From the NCBI GenBank assembly GCA_019096155.1, contig JAHCVI010000003.1, positions 1,984,001-2,048,000 on the forward strand: a stretch of 64,000 nucleotides of DNA. The letters run 5' to 3'. This DNA comes from Staphylotrichum longicolle. Its lineage: Eukaryota; Ascomycota; Sordariomycetes; Sordariales; Chaetomiaceae. The notes beneath the pieces were generated by a model. That model saw only the letters and a program-made list of their open reading frames with translations. It was not told the origin of the DNA and made no database searches. A program made the translations under genes and the position numbers. This document shows positions 28,298 through 39,167 of this stretch, in pieces (positions within the stretch are counted from its first letter, which is position 1; every line of letters begins with the position of its first letter).

Positions 28298-29274
28298 CTA
28301 ACCATAAAACCGGGTGTTCCGTGGTTTGGACATGGCCGTCGGCACCGAGTGGCGGATCATGGTGGTGCTCTGGGTTGCCGTGAAAAACCGCCGCGGACTG
28401 AATGGCTTGGTCCAGTTGGGGCGGCAAAAGTTGCTGCAAACGTGCTGACTGAAGAAAGAGCTGATGCCATCGGAGCCGAGATCGGTGACCCCATACTCAC
28501 GAGTGCGCGAGAGAACGACGGGATCGGACAGGACAAGTTCATGCCGGTAGATTCCGCCTTGGAGATCACATAGGACGTAATTCCCACCGGAGATATGGTA
28601 GCTGAAGTCTAACCAACGTTATCAGTTACGTTTCGTCTCAGTGAGTGGCCTGTAGAAGAGGACAATTAACCAGCAGAGCTGAACTCACGACTCAGAGCTT
28701 GCATCGCCTGTGCCCATGCATGTCTGTTGTCCTTCCACCCAGTGTTGCTGTTGAACTTGCGATAGTTTTGAATGAAGGGCTCGCAGAGAAACTTTTGCCC
28801 CGCCCAGCTGCCAGCATCATCCTCATCGTCTTCATCAAATGTCCACACAGCAGGCACATTGATCTTGACGGTCTTGTCCAGGATGTTCAACTGGTTGAAG
28901 CGGTTCACAATCTTCAAGGCCTTGTCAACGGCCTTGATGTCAAGGGCAAAGTAGTCTTCCTCAAATACCGCCCCCGTTTTGAACCATTTCGCAACGCAGG
29001 CCTGCCCCTTACGGGCGCCTCTGGTGTAGGTCCCCTTGGCAACCCAACGGAAGGCGCCCGATGCAAAGGGATACTCTAGCGCGTCGGAAGTGAACACGGC
29101 GTAGTTGGCGTGGTTGTAACGGCCGCTGTCGGCGTGTTGGGTCTGGGGATTGTCAGTGTAGTGGCCATGGACGCAACCCGCGCATCGTGACAAGCCCTGG
29201 CCCTTGGACCACTGGTTTGCCGTGTAGGATGTTTGGGGGAGATCGCGGTTGCAATCCGCACCAATGCGAGCCAT
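28298..29274 (-). CDS. Atypical alpha-kinase domain protein
   Basis: Alpha-kinases (as in eEF2 kinase and Dictyostelium MHCK) phosphorylate Ser/Thr with a fold unlike ordinary kinases. Exon 1 (29274-28689) and exon 2 (28608-28298) join across an 80-nt intron (GTGAGT...GTTAG), 298 aa. The N-terminus (MARIGADCNRDLP; RCAGCVHGHYTD) contains Cys/His residues that may bind a metal. The kinase part runs SGAFRWVAKGTYTRGARKGQ, then ACVAKWFK with the ATP-binding lysine, KFLCEPFIQNYRKFNSNTGW, HFSYHISGGNYVLCDLQGGI and VLSDPVVLSRTREYG. A later C-x3-C (CSNFC) matches the zinc-binding end of the fold. The DLQG and SDP motifs are those expected for catalysis. I chose ATG 29274, the first real ATG; the upstream in-frame start is TTG. 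Target unknown. Confidence 0.85.
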
Positions 29275-29741
29275 GACGGACGCTGGTGGAAACTCAAAGG
29301 CGCACTGCGCTGGGACAAGGACCTGACACAAACGGCGTTGCCGCCTCTTGTTCCGCGATGAGGTTGGAATGAACTGAGGTCATGTGTGGAGGGAGGTGAG
29401 GGGTACAGGCAGTGCGTACTGTGGTACTTGGCGTGGCAGGTAGGGGGCCTCCTTTAAACAGCCCAGCAATCAAAACCGAGAAGAGAAGAAAAAGAAAGAG
29501 CAACCTAACCTTGACTAGGTACCTTAGGTAACGCTACGCTCTGAGTGGTCAACACTCTCACAGTTTGGACGCTGTCCATCAAAGAGAGAGGTAATGGGTC
29601 AAAGGAGGCACCTGCTGATGCCTGTGCAACGACAAGCGGAGAATCGAAACTTCAAGCCAGGTTTAGGGACTCGCTGCAGATTTAGCCTGCGGCCTGCGCG
29701 CCAACATTCCAATTCCTTCTATCATCTATCCGACGCGTCAA
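29275..29741. other. Intergenic, nothing recognised
   Basis: Upstream region of the alpha-kinase gene and 3' flank of the hydrolase gene. No coding signal. Confidence 0.4.
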
Positions 29742-30784
29742 TCAAAGCCAATACCCCTTCACAAAGTCAACGCCCTCCCTCACCCAATCGTCCTTCACCG
29801 TGTTCAAGCCATCGAACCCATGCCCGCCCGGCTGCACAGTGTACTTGACCATCGCCTTCGGCTTCTCCCTCGCAATCCTTTCCACCAACTCATCCGTCGC
29901 CGGTTTTGGAATGATGACATCCTCGGTCCCCTGCACCACCCACACCGGCGGCGGCACCTCCTCCGCCTTCTCGAGCGCGTACTTCAGCGTTAGCTTCCCC
30001 TCGGGATCCTCCCCAAGCAGCTCCCTCATCAACCCGTTCCCCAGCCCCGCAGAGAGCAGGTCGACCTTCTCCGGCCACGGTGTCGACACCCGCACCGTCC
30101 CGGGGTTCGCAGCCACGTCCTTCAGATAGTCAGCGACGAGCGCATCCCACGCCGGCACAGGCTCCGCAGCGCGCGGGCTGAACGCGGGCAGGTCGAGGTA
30201 CATGGCCGGGTAGAGCGCGACGGCGGCGCGGAGCCGGGCCGCGCGGTTGAACAGGAAGGCGGACTGCAGCGTGAGGAAGCCGCCCGCGCTCTCGCCGACG
30301 GCCACGACGCGCGCGAGGTCCGGCGCGAGGTGCGGCCAGCGCTCCGCGACGGCCGCGGGGAGGTGCGCGTGCAGCCACGTCCAGAAGTCGGCGACGTCGT
30401 CGAGGATCTCGACGCCGCGCGCCTCCGGGGCGAGGCGGTAGCCTGGGGAGACGAAGATGGCGGGCGTGGAGTGGGCGAGGTCGCGCACCCTGCTGGGATG
30501 TTAGTGATATGACAACTGAGGGGTGTGCGGGGTACGAACCAGTCAGTAAGGAAGAACGGCTCAGGGTATGTGCCCATGAGCAGGGCGCCTCCGTGGAAGT
30601 GCACAAGAACGGGTACGGTTGTCGTTGTTGTTGATGCTGCTGCTGAGGAGATGGTTTTTGGGACAAAGATGGCGGTGTTAATTGCTGTGTTGTTCACCGT
30701 CTTGTACGGAACATCGACGCGGTCGAACCTGGCTTGCAGGTCTGCTACGACCTGCTCGCCGCGCTCAGGAGGAATGAGTGCCAT
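29742..30784 (-). CDS. Alpha/beta-hydrolase fold-3 esterase/lipase-like protein
   Basis: Two exons (30784-30540 and 30489-29742) with a 50-nt intron (GTTCGT, branch CTAAC, CAG) give 330 aa. The product begins MALIPPERGEQVVADLQARF. It has the oxyanion-hole motif VHFHGGALLMGTYPEPFFL (HGG) and the nucleophile elbow VVAVGESAGGFLTLQSAF (G-E-S-A-G). Downstream, VVQGTEDVIIPKPA supplies the catalytic Asp and QPGGHGFDG the catalytic His. This is the hormone-sensitive-lipase/arylacetamide-deacetylase family. No signal peptide is visible, so it is probably cytosolic. Substrate unknown: likely small esters, lactones or xenobiotics. Codon use is strongly GC-biased in the middle. The start is the first ATG in good context (GTGCCATGG on the plus strand). 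Confidence 0.88.
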
Positions 30785-32095
30785 GGTGGTGTTGTTGTTG
30801 TTTTTGTTGGGAAAGGGGGGATTGAAGTGCTTGTGCGGAGAAGAAGCTGAAGGCTGCTGGTTATGATGATGGTCACTGTTTCAAAGCTGCTGGGCGGACG
30901 CGTCAACTTATACAGAGCTGGAGCTGCCCAAGATGGTGGTTGGACGCCTCACTTATCAGCTGCCGTCTTACGCGAAATGGCATTGGACCGGATGGTGTCA
31001 TCAATGCGGATTACCAAACACTCCGCTCCACGGCCGAATGCGCGACAAGCTTACAAATTTCTGACACGGGGGTGCACGCTCGGGTTTAACTGGTGATATC
31101 CGATCGCGAATCCTCGCGCAGCATCAATTTCGCTGCTATTGGACACACGGGAGTCTCGTAGGATTCAGGGGATCCTCAGACGTGGAGAGAGAGTTAGGGG
31201 TGCCGCTTAGCGGGACGGGATGACTCCACCAATCCCAAATCGAAGACGTGCGACGGCCCTAACTTTGGGAGTACTTGGTAGTTCTGGCCTAACGGGTTCC
31301 ATGCCTTGGTACCTACTGTAGTACAGAATTCGGTGGACGTTGGAAGAAGGTACCAAGTGCTTGGCAAACGCTTCTTGAATAACCCGAATCACCCATCCAC
31401 ATTAACACACCGATATCTCAAACCCGGAGAGCGAGATACCAAGGCTGAAGCTGTCGAACCGCCGCATCTGGGGGGACTGGTTTGGGTTGCCCGCGGGTGC
31501 TCGGACATGTTCCTAATTGCGATGATCAGTCCAGTGTTTCAGGCGGTGCCGAGACCTTCCAAAACGATGGGAGCTCAAAAACACCAAGAGCTTGGTGTCG
31601 GATAGCAGACAAGTTGCCAGATTCGTATGGTTCTGAAGGAAAGCGTTTGATGGGTGGGCACTGCGCGGTGTTGGAGATTTAAGACTCTGCAAAGGTGGTC
31701 AAATGAATTGATGAAGGTACCTCTCCGTAACACAATACACTTCGCGAAGTCCAAGGGTGAGAGGGCATGTTGCCACAGCACAGAACTACCTGAACCACAA
31801 AGTGCACAGTCGCGATGATGGAAGGACGCCAAGTAGATTTGACAATTTTCTTGATTTTTTTGGGAGGTTTGCTCTTCCAAGCAAGAGTCCAGAAGCGAAC
31901 TCTGCTAGTGGTAAGAGACGACTGATTACAGACATTAAACATTAACTCTCAGCCGACTAGAGTCTAACCCCCCCAACGCTGGCAAACAAAGCCAGGAAAG
32001 AAATTCCACCGAACAACTCAGCCAAACAATACTCGATACAAATGCAGCTGTCCACCCAGCAAAGTCCACCACCACATCAACGTTCCACCAGGGCG
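30785..32095. other. Intergenic, nothing recognised
   Basis: Promoter of the hydrolase gene and the 3' flank of the jacalin-like gene. Small frames only, with no repeats or RNA features seen. Confidence 0.4.
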
Positions 32096-33325
32096 CTAGG
32101 CAGTCCATTTCTTTGCGACTGCTTGCATGGGTCTGCAGACGGTTTCGACCTTTCCGTACGCCACATGGGTCAGGGTGCCCGACGTGGGGAACGACACGGC
32201 TTCGCCATCAGCGACCACGGTCTGTGTGCCCGTCCAGCCGATGTTGAGTCTGCCCTCCCAGACCATGGCCGAACAAGAGACAGCGGGCACGTCTTTGTTG
32301 AGGTCGATGGTGGTGCTCCAGGACAGCTGTGCCGAGTGGGTGGATGACTGGTCGTGGGTTGAGGCAGCAGCACCAGTCCAGGAGCCCTGCACACCGGTCA
32401 TGGCGATGCGGGGGATGTTGGCCGAGAACGTGGTTGTCGCACCCAGCGTGTTTGTCATGGACGAGGTGAAGGCTGTCGTCGCGTCCCTAGCCTCATTTCC
32501 GGAGAAGGTCCATGAGTAATCGGTCCCGTTGTAGACCGCCGACCCCTCCCGGAGCGTCACCAGACGCAGGCCCTCGTCATCACCCGTCTTCTCAAACACG
32601 ATGTCGGTGACGGTGGATGACGACAGAGACTTGAGGAAGATTGGCGCGAGGTAGTCGAGATCGTCACCCGCGCGGCCCTGGAAACCAACCAGCACTCCCG
32701 AGCCAACGTTGACGCCCTTGCTGCTGAGCTTGGCCGTGTTGTCGACACCGTAGCCCCAGGACTGCTGGTTAGTGGTAATGTCGATTCGGGCGACACGAGA
32801 ACCGGTGGCGTTGCTGAGCTGCCACAGAGTCAGCCCGGTGATGGCCTCCCCTGAAGCGAACTCGATGTCGGCAAACTGGTCCTTGCGGACCCCACCGCGC
32901 ATCTCCGTGCCGTCCGAGAAGAAAACGACGATCCCGCGGAGGTAACCCATTTTGCCGTTGTTGCGGTAAACACGCAACCGGCGGACAGACGAACCAGCAG
33001 AGCCGAGGATGGTGAAGGGGTCACCCCCTCCGGAAGCCCCGAGACCAGTGGGCCTGACGCAGAGGTCAGGGCTCCACGACTCGGCCGAGGCAAAACCGGA
33101 GAGGGCGACGAGCAGCGTGGACACGTGGAGTACCACGTGCCGAAGACGACGGAAACCACCAGAGATTCCGGATGTCGCCGGGAAGGCGACGGCGACGAGA
33201 AGAAGAAAGGCCACGAGGGCCGCCGAGAGAGAGTCGACTGCCGCCTGGGCGACAGCGAAGAAGCCAGTGACCAGCCAGAAGCCGGCCACGGCGAGGAGAG
33301 CCGCGAGACTCGAGATGGAGATCAT
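32096..33325 (-). CDS. Membrane-anchored jacalin-like/aerolysin-like protein
   Basis: One frame of 409 aa from ATG 33325. The N-terminus is very hydrophobic, with up to three helices (LAALLAVAGFWLVTGFFAV; LSAALVAFLLLVAVAF; VVLHVSTLLVALSGFA). A lectin-like part follows: VRPTGLGASGGGDPFTILG and GIVVFFSDGTEMRGG, typical of jacalin-type beta-prism sheets. The C-terminal half (TNTLGATTTFSANIPRIAM; VSCSAMVWEGRLNIGWTGTQ) looks like the elongated beta domain of the aerolysin/epsilon-toxin-like superfamily, known from fungal lectin fusions. Pore-forming activity is not shown; the fusion could simply bind glycans. A good 5' UTR intron (about 33334-33540) has GTAAGT, branch CTAAC and a TTTTCAG acceptor. 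Confidence 0.6.
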   Translation of the reverse strand: MISISSLAALLAVAGFWLVTGFFAVAQAAVDSLSAALVAFLLLVAVAFPATSGISGGFRRLRHVVLHVSTLLVALSGFASAESWSPDLCVRPTGLGASGGGDPFTILGSAGSSVRRLRVYRNNGKMGYLRGIVVFFSDGTEMRGGVRKDQFADIEFASGEAITGLTLWQLSNATGSRVARIDITTNQQSWGYGVDNTAKLSSKGVNVGSGVLVGFQGRAGDDLDYLAPIFLKSLSSSTVTDIVFEKTGDDEGLRLVTLREGSAVYNGTDYSWTFSGNEARDATTAFTSSMTNTLGATTTFSANIPRIAMTGVQGSWTGAAASTHDQSSTHSAQLSWSTTIDLNKDVPAVSCSAMVWEGRLNIGWTGTQTVVADGEAVSFPTSGTLTHVAYGKVETVCRPMQAVAKKWTA

Positions 33326-33333
33326 TTTTATTT

Positions 33334-33540
33334 TTACTGAAAAGAAAAAAGGGGTTAGTGCCATGAAGGCAGCAATGACGGAGGTCGAGAGCGAAGAGGG
33401 GCACAAGACAGCAAGTAGGTGTGGGCAAGGATGGAAGGGAAGAACAAAAGAGACAAACAAGACAAGAGGGAAGAGGGCAAAAAAAACAAGGACAGAAGGG
33501 AAGGGCAAAGGGGATAACGAAAGAGATGGAAGATACTTAC
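33334..33540 (-). other. 5' UTR intron of the jacalin-like gene
   Basis: Minus-strand donor CTCTT|GTAAGTATC at 33540, branch CACTAAC and polypyrimidine acceptor TTTTTTCTTTTCAG at about 33335. It ends nine bases before the ATG. Confidence 0.6.
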
Positions 33541-34430
33541 AAGAGGGTGGTGGTCCTAAGGCTGAGACCGAGCCGCGATGGAAGATATAAAGCTTGATTT
33601 ATCTTTTGAAAGCTGACTGCTCAAGATTGAGGAGACAGGTGAAGACAAGACAAGCTGATAATGGGAAAAGAAACTTGACAGGCTTGAGGGGGGAGGGGCG
33701 TTCAATATATACCCAAACCAGGTGGTCGGTGCACCAGCTCCTGCAAGAAAAACACACGATGTCATCTTCTGACTCTCGATGGAGGATTCGTTCCTGAATC
33801 GCCATGCACATTCTGTCTCGCGTCTCGTCGCCATGCACTGCTTGTCGTTTCAGAGAGGAGCTGTGAGGATGGCCTCGTGGCCGAGAAGGTGGATCCACCG
33901 AGAGACTTCTCGACTTCCGATCTTGAAGTTCCAGTTTTGGGGAGACACCAGCTACAGCAACTAAACACTCCCTTTCTTACTAGATGAGAAGGCATCTTAG
34001 GCAGCATGCTCGTCAGCGAAACACTCTTCAACAAGCCCCCTTCATAGTAATTCTCCATGAGACACGACAAGGCTACTGTATACATGTTCAGCAAACACCT
34101 ATTTCCTAAAGCAATATATGGCATACCTATCTAACCCCGAGGGATACTGAAACTCAACCGGGATACCGCCGCCTGCTTTGCTCCGTTGGCTCCGCTGTCA
34201 ACCTCAAAACTGCACATGGCGATTGTATGTGGCCACGAGTACACCTTCTCCTGCAATCAGTCGCGTTGTGAGAAACAGATATGAGCCGAACTGCTCGAAT
34301 CGTCGCCGGGCTTGCGGACCGCTATGTTCTTCGTTGCGAAACATCCGAGTCGCCACTTACATGATTTGATGTTGCTTTCCTCATGCGGCAATGGGCGGGT
34401 TGCTGATTGGCGGGATTGTTGTCCGGTGGT
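33541..34430. other. Intergenic, nothing recognised
   Basis: Short overlapping frames on both strands only. Probably the promoter of the jacalin-like gene, transcribed leftwards. Confidence 0.4.
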
Positions 34431-34439
34431 GGGTCTAAG

Positions 34440-34840
34440 ATCAACGGCCGTGTTCGCCACGTACAGCAGCATATTGACCTCGCCGTGTTCGCCGTGGACA
34501 TGTTCTCAGTTTCATCTTTGGACGCAGACTGCTGAGGTCTTGCCAGGTGCAGCGGGATGTTGGACGATCCGTTCAATCGCCGTGTACATCCTGTCAGTTT
34601 CATTCTCACCTGCAAGGCCGTTGTTGTTTCGCCATGTGCAGGAGGATGTTGAACTTCACCGGCTGGTTGCCATGTGCAGCAAGATGTTGAACTCGTGGTC
34701 TAATCGTCGTGTGCATCTTGTCAGTTTCATCTTCAACTGCAAACTGCTGAGGGTTTGCCATGTGCATCGACACCAGGCCGCCCTGTACATCTCTTTAGTT
34801 TCATCTTCAGCAACAGCCCATCGAGGTTGTCTAGGAGCAT
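34440..34840. repeat. Diverged tandem repeat, unit about 100 bp
   Basis: Blocks recur in order: GTGTACATCCTGTCAGTTTC (34576) / GTGTGCATCTTGTCAGTTTC (34711) / CTGTACATCTCTTTAGTTTC (34784). They alternate with GTGCAGCGGGATGTTGGAC (34547), GTGCAGGAGGATGTTGAAC (34637) and GTGCAGCAAGATGTTGAAC (34675). CTGCTGAGG occurs in two units. On the minus strand the units encode short Lys/Thr/Cys-Thr-Arg-Arg peptides (KLTGCTRRL, KLTRCTRRL). Origin unknown. Confidence 0.6.
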
Positions 34841-34849
34841 AACCTCCAT

Positions 34850-35254
34850 TATATCTTGTGTCCATATTTAGCATCTTTTTTTCCAGCGATCCCGGTGAAC
34901 GGGAGCCGACAGAAATCCGTTTCCCGCGAGAATTGGAGTTGATGATCTCGCGTGTCTCCGGGGCAACCAGCGGACATCGATGCTCGGGAGTAAATAGCAC
35001 TTCAAACTTAAGACCGCACCTGCATGTTTGATCATGTGGTCAAGACCCAATAAGAACGTGGAATCGCGGTCTGATTTGTTTGATTCGGGTATCAGGGGTT
35101 TGTTTATATTCGCGAACAAAGGACCCCTAAACGTCAAAGAACATATATTGACACAACTCGGTCGCGTCAACGCGTCAAGTTTTACCACGCCACCGCGCCA
35201 CCGCCTAGGTATTGCTCCCCCTCTATCAGTGCTTCTTAGTGCCCTTGTTCTCTA
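34850..35254. other. Intergenic, nothing recognised
   Basis: 3' flank of the rhodopsin-domain gene, transcribed leftwards from 36883. No coding signal. Confidence 0.35.
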
Positions 35255-36883
35255 TCATTTGTCCATTGTGCCCGACCTATCGACCCTCCACTCGTCAGTC
35301 ACTTGTATGCTGGTCTTGCCATGTCCGTGTGCGCGCCCCGACTCCAAGTCGCTCTGGCGCTTCTTGCACCCAGATCCTCGCCCACCAGCCCGGAGCTCAA
35401 AGCCGAGAATCTCCTCCTCACTTCCATTCCAACCCGCTCCACCGACGGCCGTGGCGTGGTTGAACGGACCGTTGATGCCCAGTCTGACCTCGCCAAACTC
35501 ATCGCCATGTTTCCGGCCCTGTTTCTGGTCACCGTCGCTGTCACTGTGTTCCCCAATCTTCCCGACCATATGGACACGGGTGCCGTCAAGGGAATACCCT
35601 CGCCGCCAGCTCTTGCGCCTGCTCTCCGAGATAGCGTCGTTCGAGCTGTCCTCCCCGCCTGTCTGGGGCCGCCACTGGGACGCGCCCGGCATTGTGCCGC
35701 CGCCAAACGTGCGGAGGCCGTACCGCGGTCCATCACTCCCTTCTCCATTCTGGTCTTTGTGTTGCTGTCTCTGGTAGCCGGATGACGCCGTGCCTGACCT
35801 CGACCGGTATGTCGACAGCTTCTCGAGCCAGCGCTTGTACAGCGGGCGGCAAACGGGGATGCCGATGCAGATCATCGTGACGGCGATCTCGGCGGCGGAC
35901 CAGACAATGAGACCTACTGTGTCGTCTGAATCGTTGTTAACACTCGGTCCCAAGGCCGGTGGCGCGCAAGCGGGATGGGAGACGAGGTCGGGGGTGCTCA
36001 CTGAGGTAGTTTGAGCTGGAGAGGCTCGGCACTTCAATGGTTCGCTTGATACCGCATGCCCCGGCGCTACAGTGACGTTCGGTCAGACTAGCCATACGGC
36101 GATGGGTAACGGTGAGGGTTGGGAAGACGTACAACAAGCCCAAGCTCAGACTTGCGGCAATGACAATCTTCTCACGTTGGTTCATCTGCAGGTTCCAGAG
36201 AAACACCCAGGGAAACAGGGCAAAGACGAAGTCGGCAACGACGCAGAGAACTGTGACTTGATGTCAGCGATGGAGTCTTTGGCTCAGGGGAGCCAGCGGC
36301 CAGCCACGTACTGCAGAGGGTAAACGACACAGGAGTCGTGTTGATATGGCAATATCCTCCTGGTATCCGTCGGTCGTAGAGGTAGGCTGGCGGCGTGCAC
36401 TGTAGCCAGAAGACGAAGCACACCGAGATTGAGGCAGCCATCAGGCTACCCATGGTTATCCAAATAATAACTTGGTGATACGTCTTGCTTACGAGACGGA
36501 GCAAGAACAATCCCAACGACCACTTCGCTACCGCCATACCCACAACGGCAAAAGTTTGCCCGATGGCTTCGAAGAGAATCGCGTGGACGAGGTCATCCAC
36601 ATCTGCAATATCCTGCATGTTGCGGCCGAAGCCGTATTGTGCAGCCACCGTCGTAGCGGCAGTGTAGCAAACGAGGAGAGCCTGGGGCGCAGTCAGCTGG
36701 CATTCTTGAGTGATGGTGGAGCTCCCGACGGACAAATGCAAAGTTGTAGACATGGTCGTCAATTCCAAACCTTTTCACCACAACGACGCGTGTATACACG
36801 CGAAGAACGACAAAAACGAGAGCCACAGCTGTCAAAATCCACATCACCGCTATCGCCCAAGGTCCCTGGCCGCCCATGGCCAT
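35255..36883 (-). CDS. Fungal rhodopsin-domain integral membrane protein (PTH11-like)
   Basis: Five exons (36883-36734, 36681-36312, 36250-36133, 36066-36002, 35925-35255) with matching phases encode 457 aa. The product begins MAMGGQGPWAIAVMWILTAV and has seven hydrophobic helices: a first with VALVFVVLRVYTRVV, then the FGIDDH loop diagnostic of the family, ALLVCYTAATTVAAQYGFGR, MAVAKWSLGLFLLRL, IITMGSLMAASISVCFVFWL-like, FVFALFPWVFLWNLQMN and GLIVWSAAEIAVTMICIGI. Such proteins resemble Magnaporthe Pth11 or SAT5-type proteins, though no CFEM domain is present. The ~180-residue cytosolic tail is rich in Ser, Gly and charged residues. Role: likely surface sensing or plasma-membrane signalling (inference). 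The start is the first ATG; the open frame upstream uses GTG. Confidence 0.85.
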
Positions 36884-39167
36884 CGTGATAGCGGTCGCGG
36901 ACAAGATTGGCGTGCACACGTGTCGTGAAGCTCAAAGAACGCGGCTGCAAACGGACAGTGCGAGCCTGCGAACCCCAAGATTGGGACCGACGAACTGGCA
37001 ATTGTCCCAGGGATGCTGAGTACTTAGTTATACGGCACACCGTCTCCGGCAGCAGCATCAAACAATCATTTCCCGGGGCGCCATGTTCACCGACTGCGAT
37101 CTCTCTGTGATTGGGAGTCGCTGAAACCAAAGAAGCAGAGCAACCTCGACGGAAACTTTGCACCCGGCAACAAACTGTTGACTCGGGTCAGCCACATGTC
37201 CCAGGGGAAAGCGGAAAGGGTGAGACAATGACGCCTCTCCCAGATTGCCGGGCCATCGACGGCCTCAATGGCAAATAAGAACGAGGTTGGGTGTGAGAAG
37301 GTGAGGGTGAAGGTTACACGGTCACACAGCCAGGGTTGGGAACTCACATCTCGCTTCGTCCAGCCACAAGAAGCAAGGGACTGCCAAGTCCCAGAGTGCC
37401 AACGACGCCCATGTTTAAGTCTTCAAGCCCCAGCGCTGTCCCATGCAGTTGGTCACCCCGCCCTGGTCAAAAAACATCCTGGTTCTTGAAAAGGAACCGA
37501 GGGCAGCACTGTGTCGGCGGCATTCCGCTAGGGCTGACCGCCGGAGGGTTTCCTGCGTCGGAGGGTTTGGCGAATTGCTGCTATCGGGACAGAACAACCT
37601 GGAACCAAACTTGGAAGTGGTGTCGAGCAGAATATGCAACAAACCAAGTTTCTAGAAAAGGCCAGAAAGAAGATTGTGCAAAACCTGACACACGCGCACT
37701 AATTCATGATGCCTCCTTGTCATGGCCGTTGTATGCACAAAAAACGTGGGCATACACGCTAAGGGCGCGACCAAACCATCCCGCTGAGGAACTGCGTGGG
37801 ATGTGAACGCCACATAATGTAATTCATGGCCTTGTCGTTCGCTGAAGAAGACGTACCGAAGGTGGGTATATTTTGTGGGAGGAAACTGAAGTTGGTGGAT
37901 TGGGGGGAGTGGGGGAAAGCACCCACCTGCCGCACTCTCTGAAGTGGTGCTCCCGAGCCCTAAACTGATAAACTGAAGGAAGGCCCATAGTATCAGTCGC
38001 AACCCGGAACAAAAAGGATGTCCGGCCCGGCTTTGATGTTTGACAAATCAGGGCGGACGATATAGGGTATTACAAAAGGGATCAGTTCTTTTCTTCAATC
38101 GTTGTCGTACGCTGAGAATTCGTCGAGTCGTCGTGGCCGTGGGTGGGACTGGCAGCCATTTTCTCGCGCCAAACTCGGTATTTCTGTCATACGTGCATCC
38201 AAGGCCGCCTCCCGAGACCATAAATTTAGCCAATGGGACTCTGACACTGAAAAGTGGAAGAACGTTGCAGACATCGGCCAGATAGAAGGCCAACATTGCA
38301 GGTTGCTCATTGGCAGGGCTCCAGGAAACCTGGGTCGGGCAGAACCCCGCCCCCGCAGATTCGACAGCATTGAATCGCGATAACAACCTCAAACTGCAGG
38401 AACTCCTTGTGGGGCGAGGTCGGCCAAAGTAGGTAGTACCACAGGAACGTGCTCTCGAGGCTTTGGTTCCCTGCTGTCCTGGACACGCAAATGAGCCGCT
38501 CGAAAGACAGAGGACCAGTGACAACGTGGCAAGCTATGCGTTTATTGATCCATCACATTGCGTCAGGCAGCATGCACCAACCGCGGGTGTTCTTTCCCGT
38601 CCCGTTCCTTTCCAGACTCGGAGGGTTATCGAGTGGAAGGTGGGATTGCAGTTTTGATTTTCTCCATGAGGTGGGATTTCCTGTGCAGAACAACCACCAC
38701 CAACTCACCATCCATGACCTCCAATCAATCAAGAGACAGAGCCCGCGCCATGGCAAACACGGCGAGCATCAGTCTGAGTCTCAGCTCGGCCAACTCTAGA
38801 GGCCTCTTCACTCCACTCACACTGGCCGTGACGTGTCCCAAGCCCCCAGTCCCATCCGTAGCATTACACCACTGCAACTCCAGACGACTCGGAACGGTTC
38901 CTGGATCCTCGTACGACCGTTGCAACCAGACCTGCAGCTCCCACAATCGGCAACCATAGAGAAAGAGAAGCTGCCCTCCCTCCTGCTCCGAGCTGAGGCC
39001 ACCCATCCCCGCTCCCGGTGTTGATCTGCCCCGGGAACGCCTGACACTCACTTCCTCGGCACACGTCAAACTCGTCCATAATTTGAACGTTTTGATATCA
39101 TCTGACCGGAGCTGTCGTCTCGGTGCCGGCGCTGCCAACAGCACCTCCCTAGTCCCGCCGAGTCACT
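36884..39167. other. Long intergenic region, no confident gene
   Basis: About 2.3 kb without a recognised gene. The best candidate is a minus-strand frame at 39079-38725. It includes WLPIVGAAGLVATVV in one frame and LWELQVWLQRSYEDPGTVPS in another, but shows no convincing start, intron or family. Confidence 0.35.

Noticed and set aside
30122..30666. Overlapping minus-strand Arg/Ala/Ser-rich frames in the hydrolase gene
   Set aside because: Out-of-frame shadows of the esterase coding sequence; composition reflects GC-rich codons only.
38725..39144. Minus-strand ORF of 139 codons upstream of the APH-like gene
   Set aside because: No family, intron support or convincing start; it probably overlaps the promoter of the APH-like gene.
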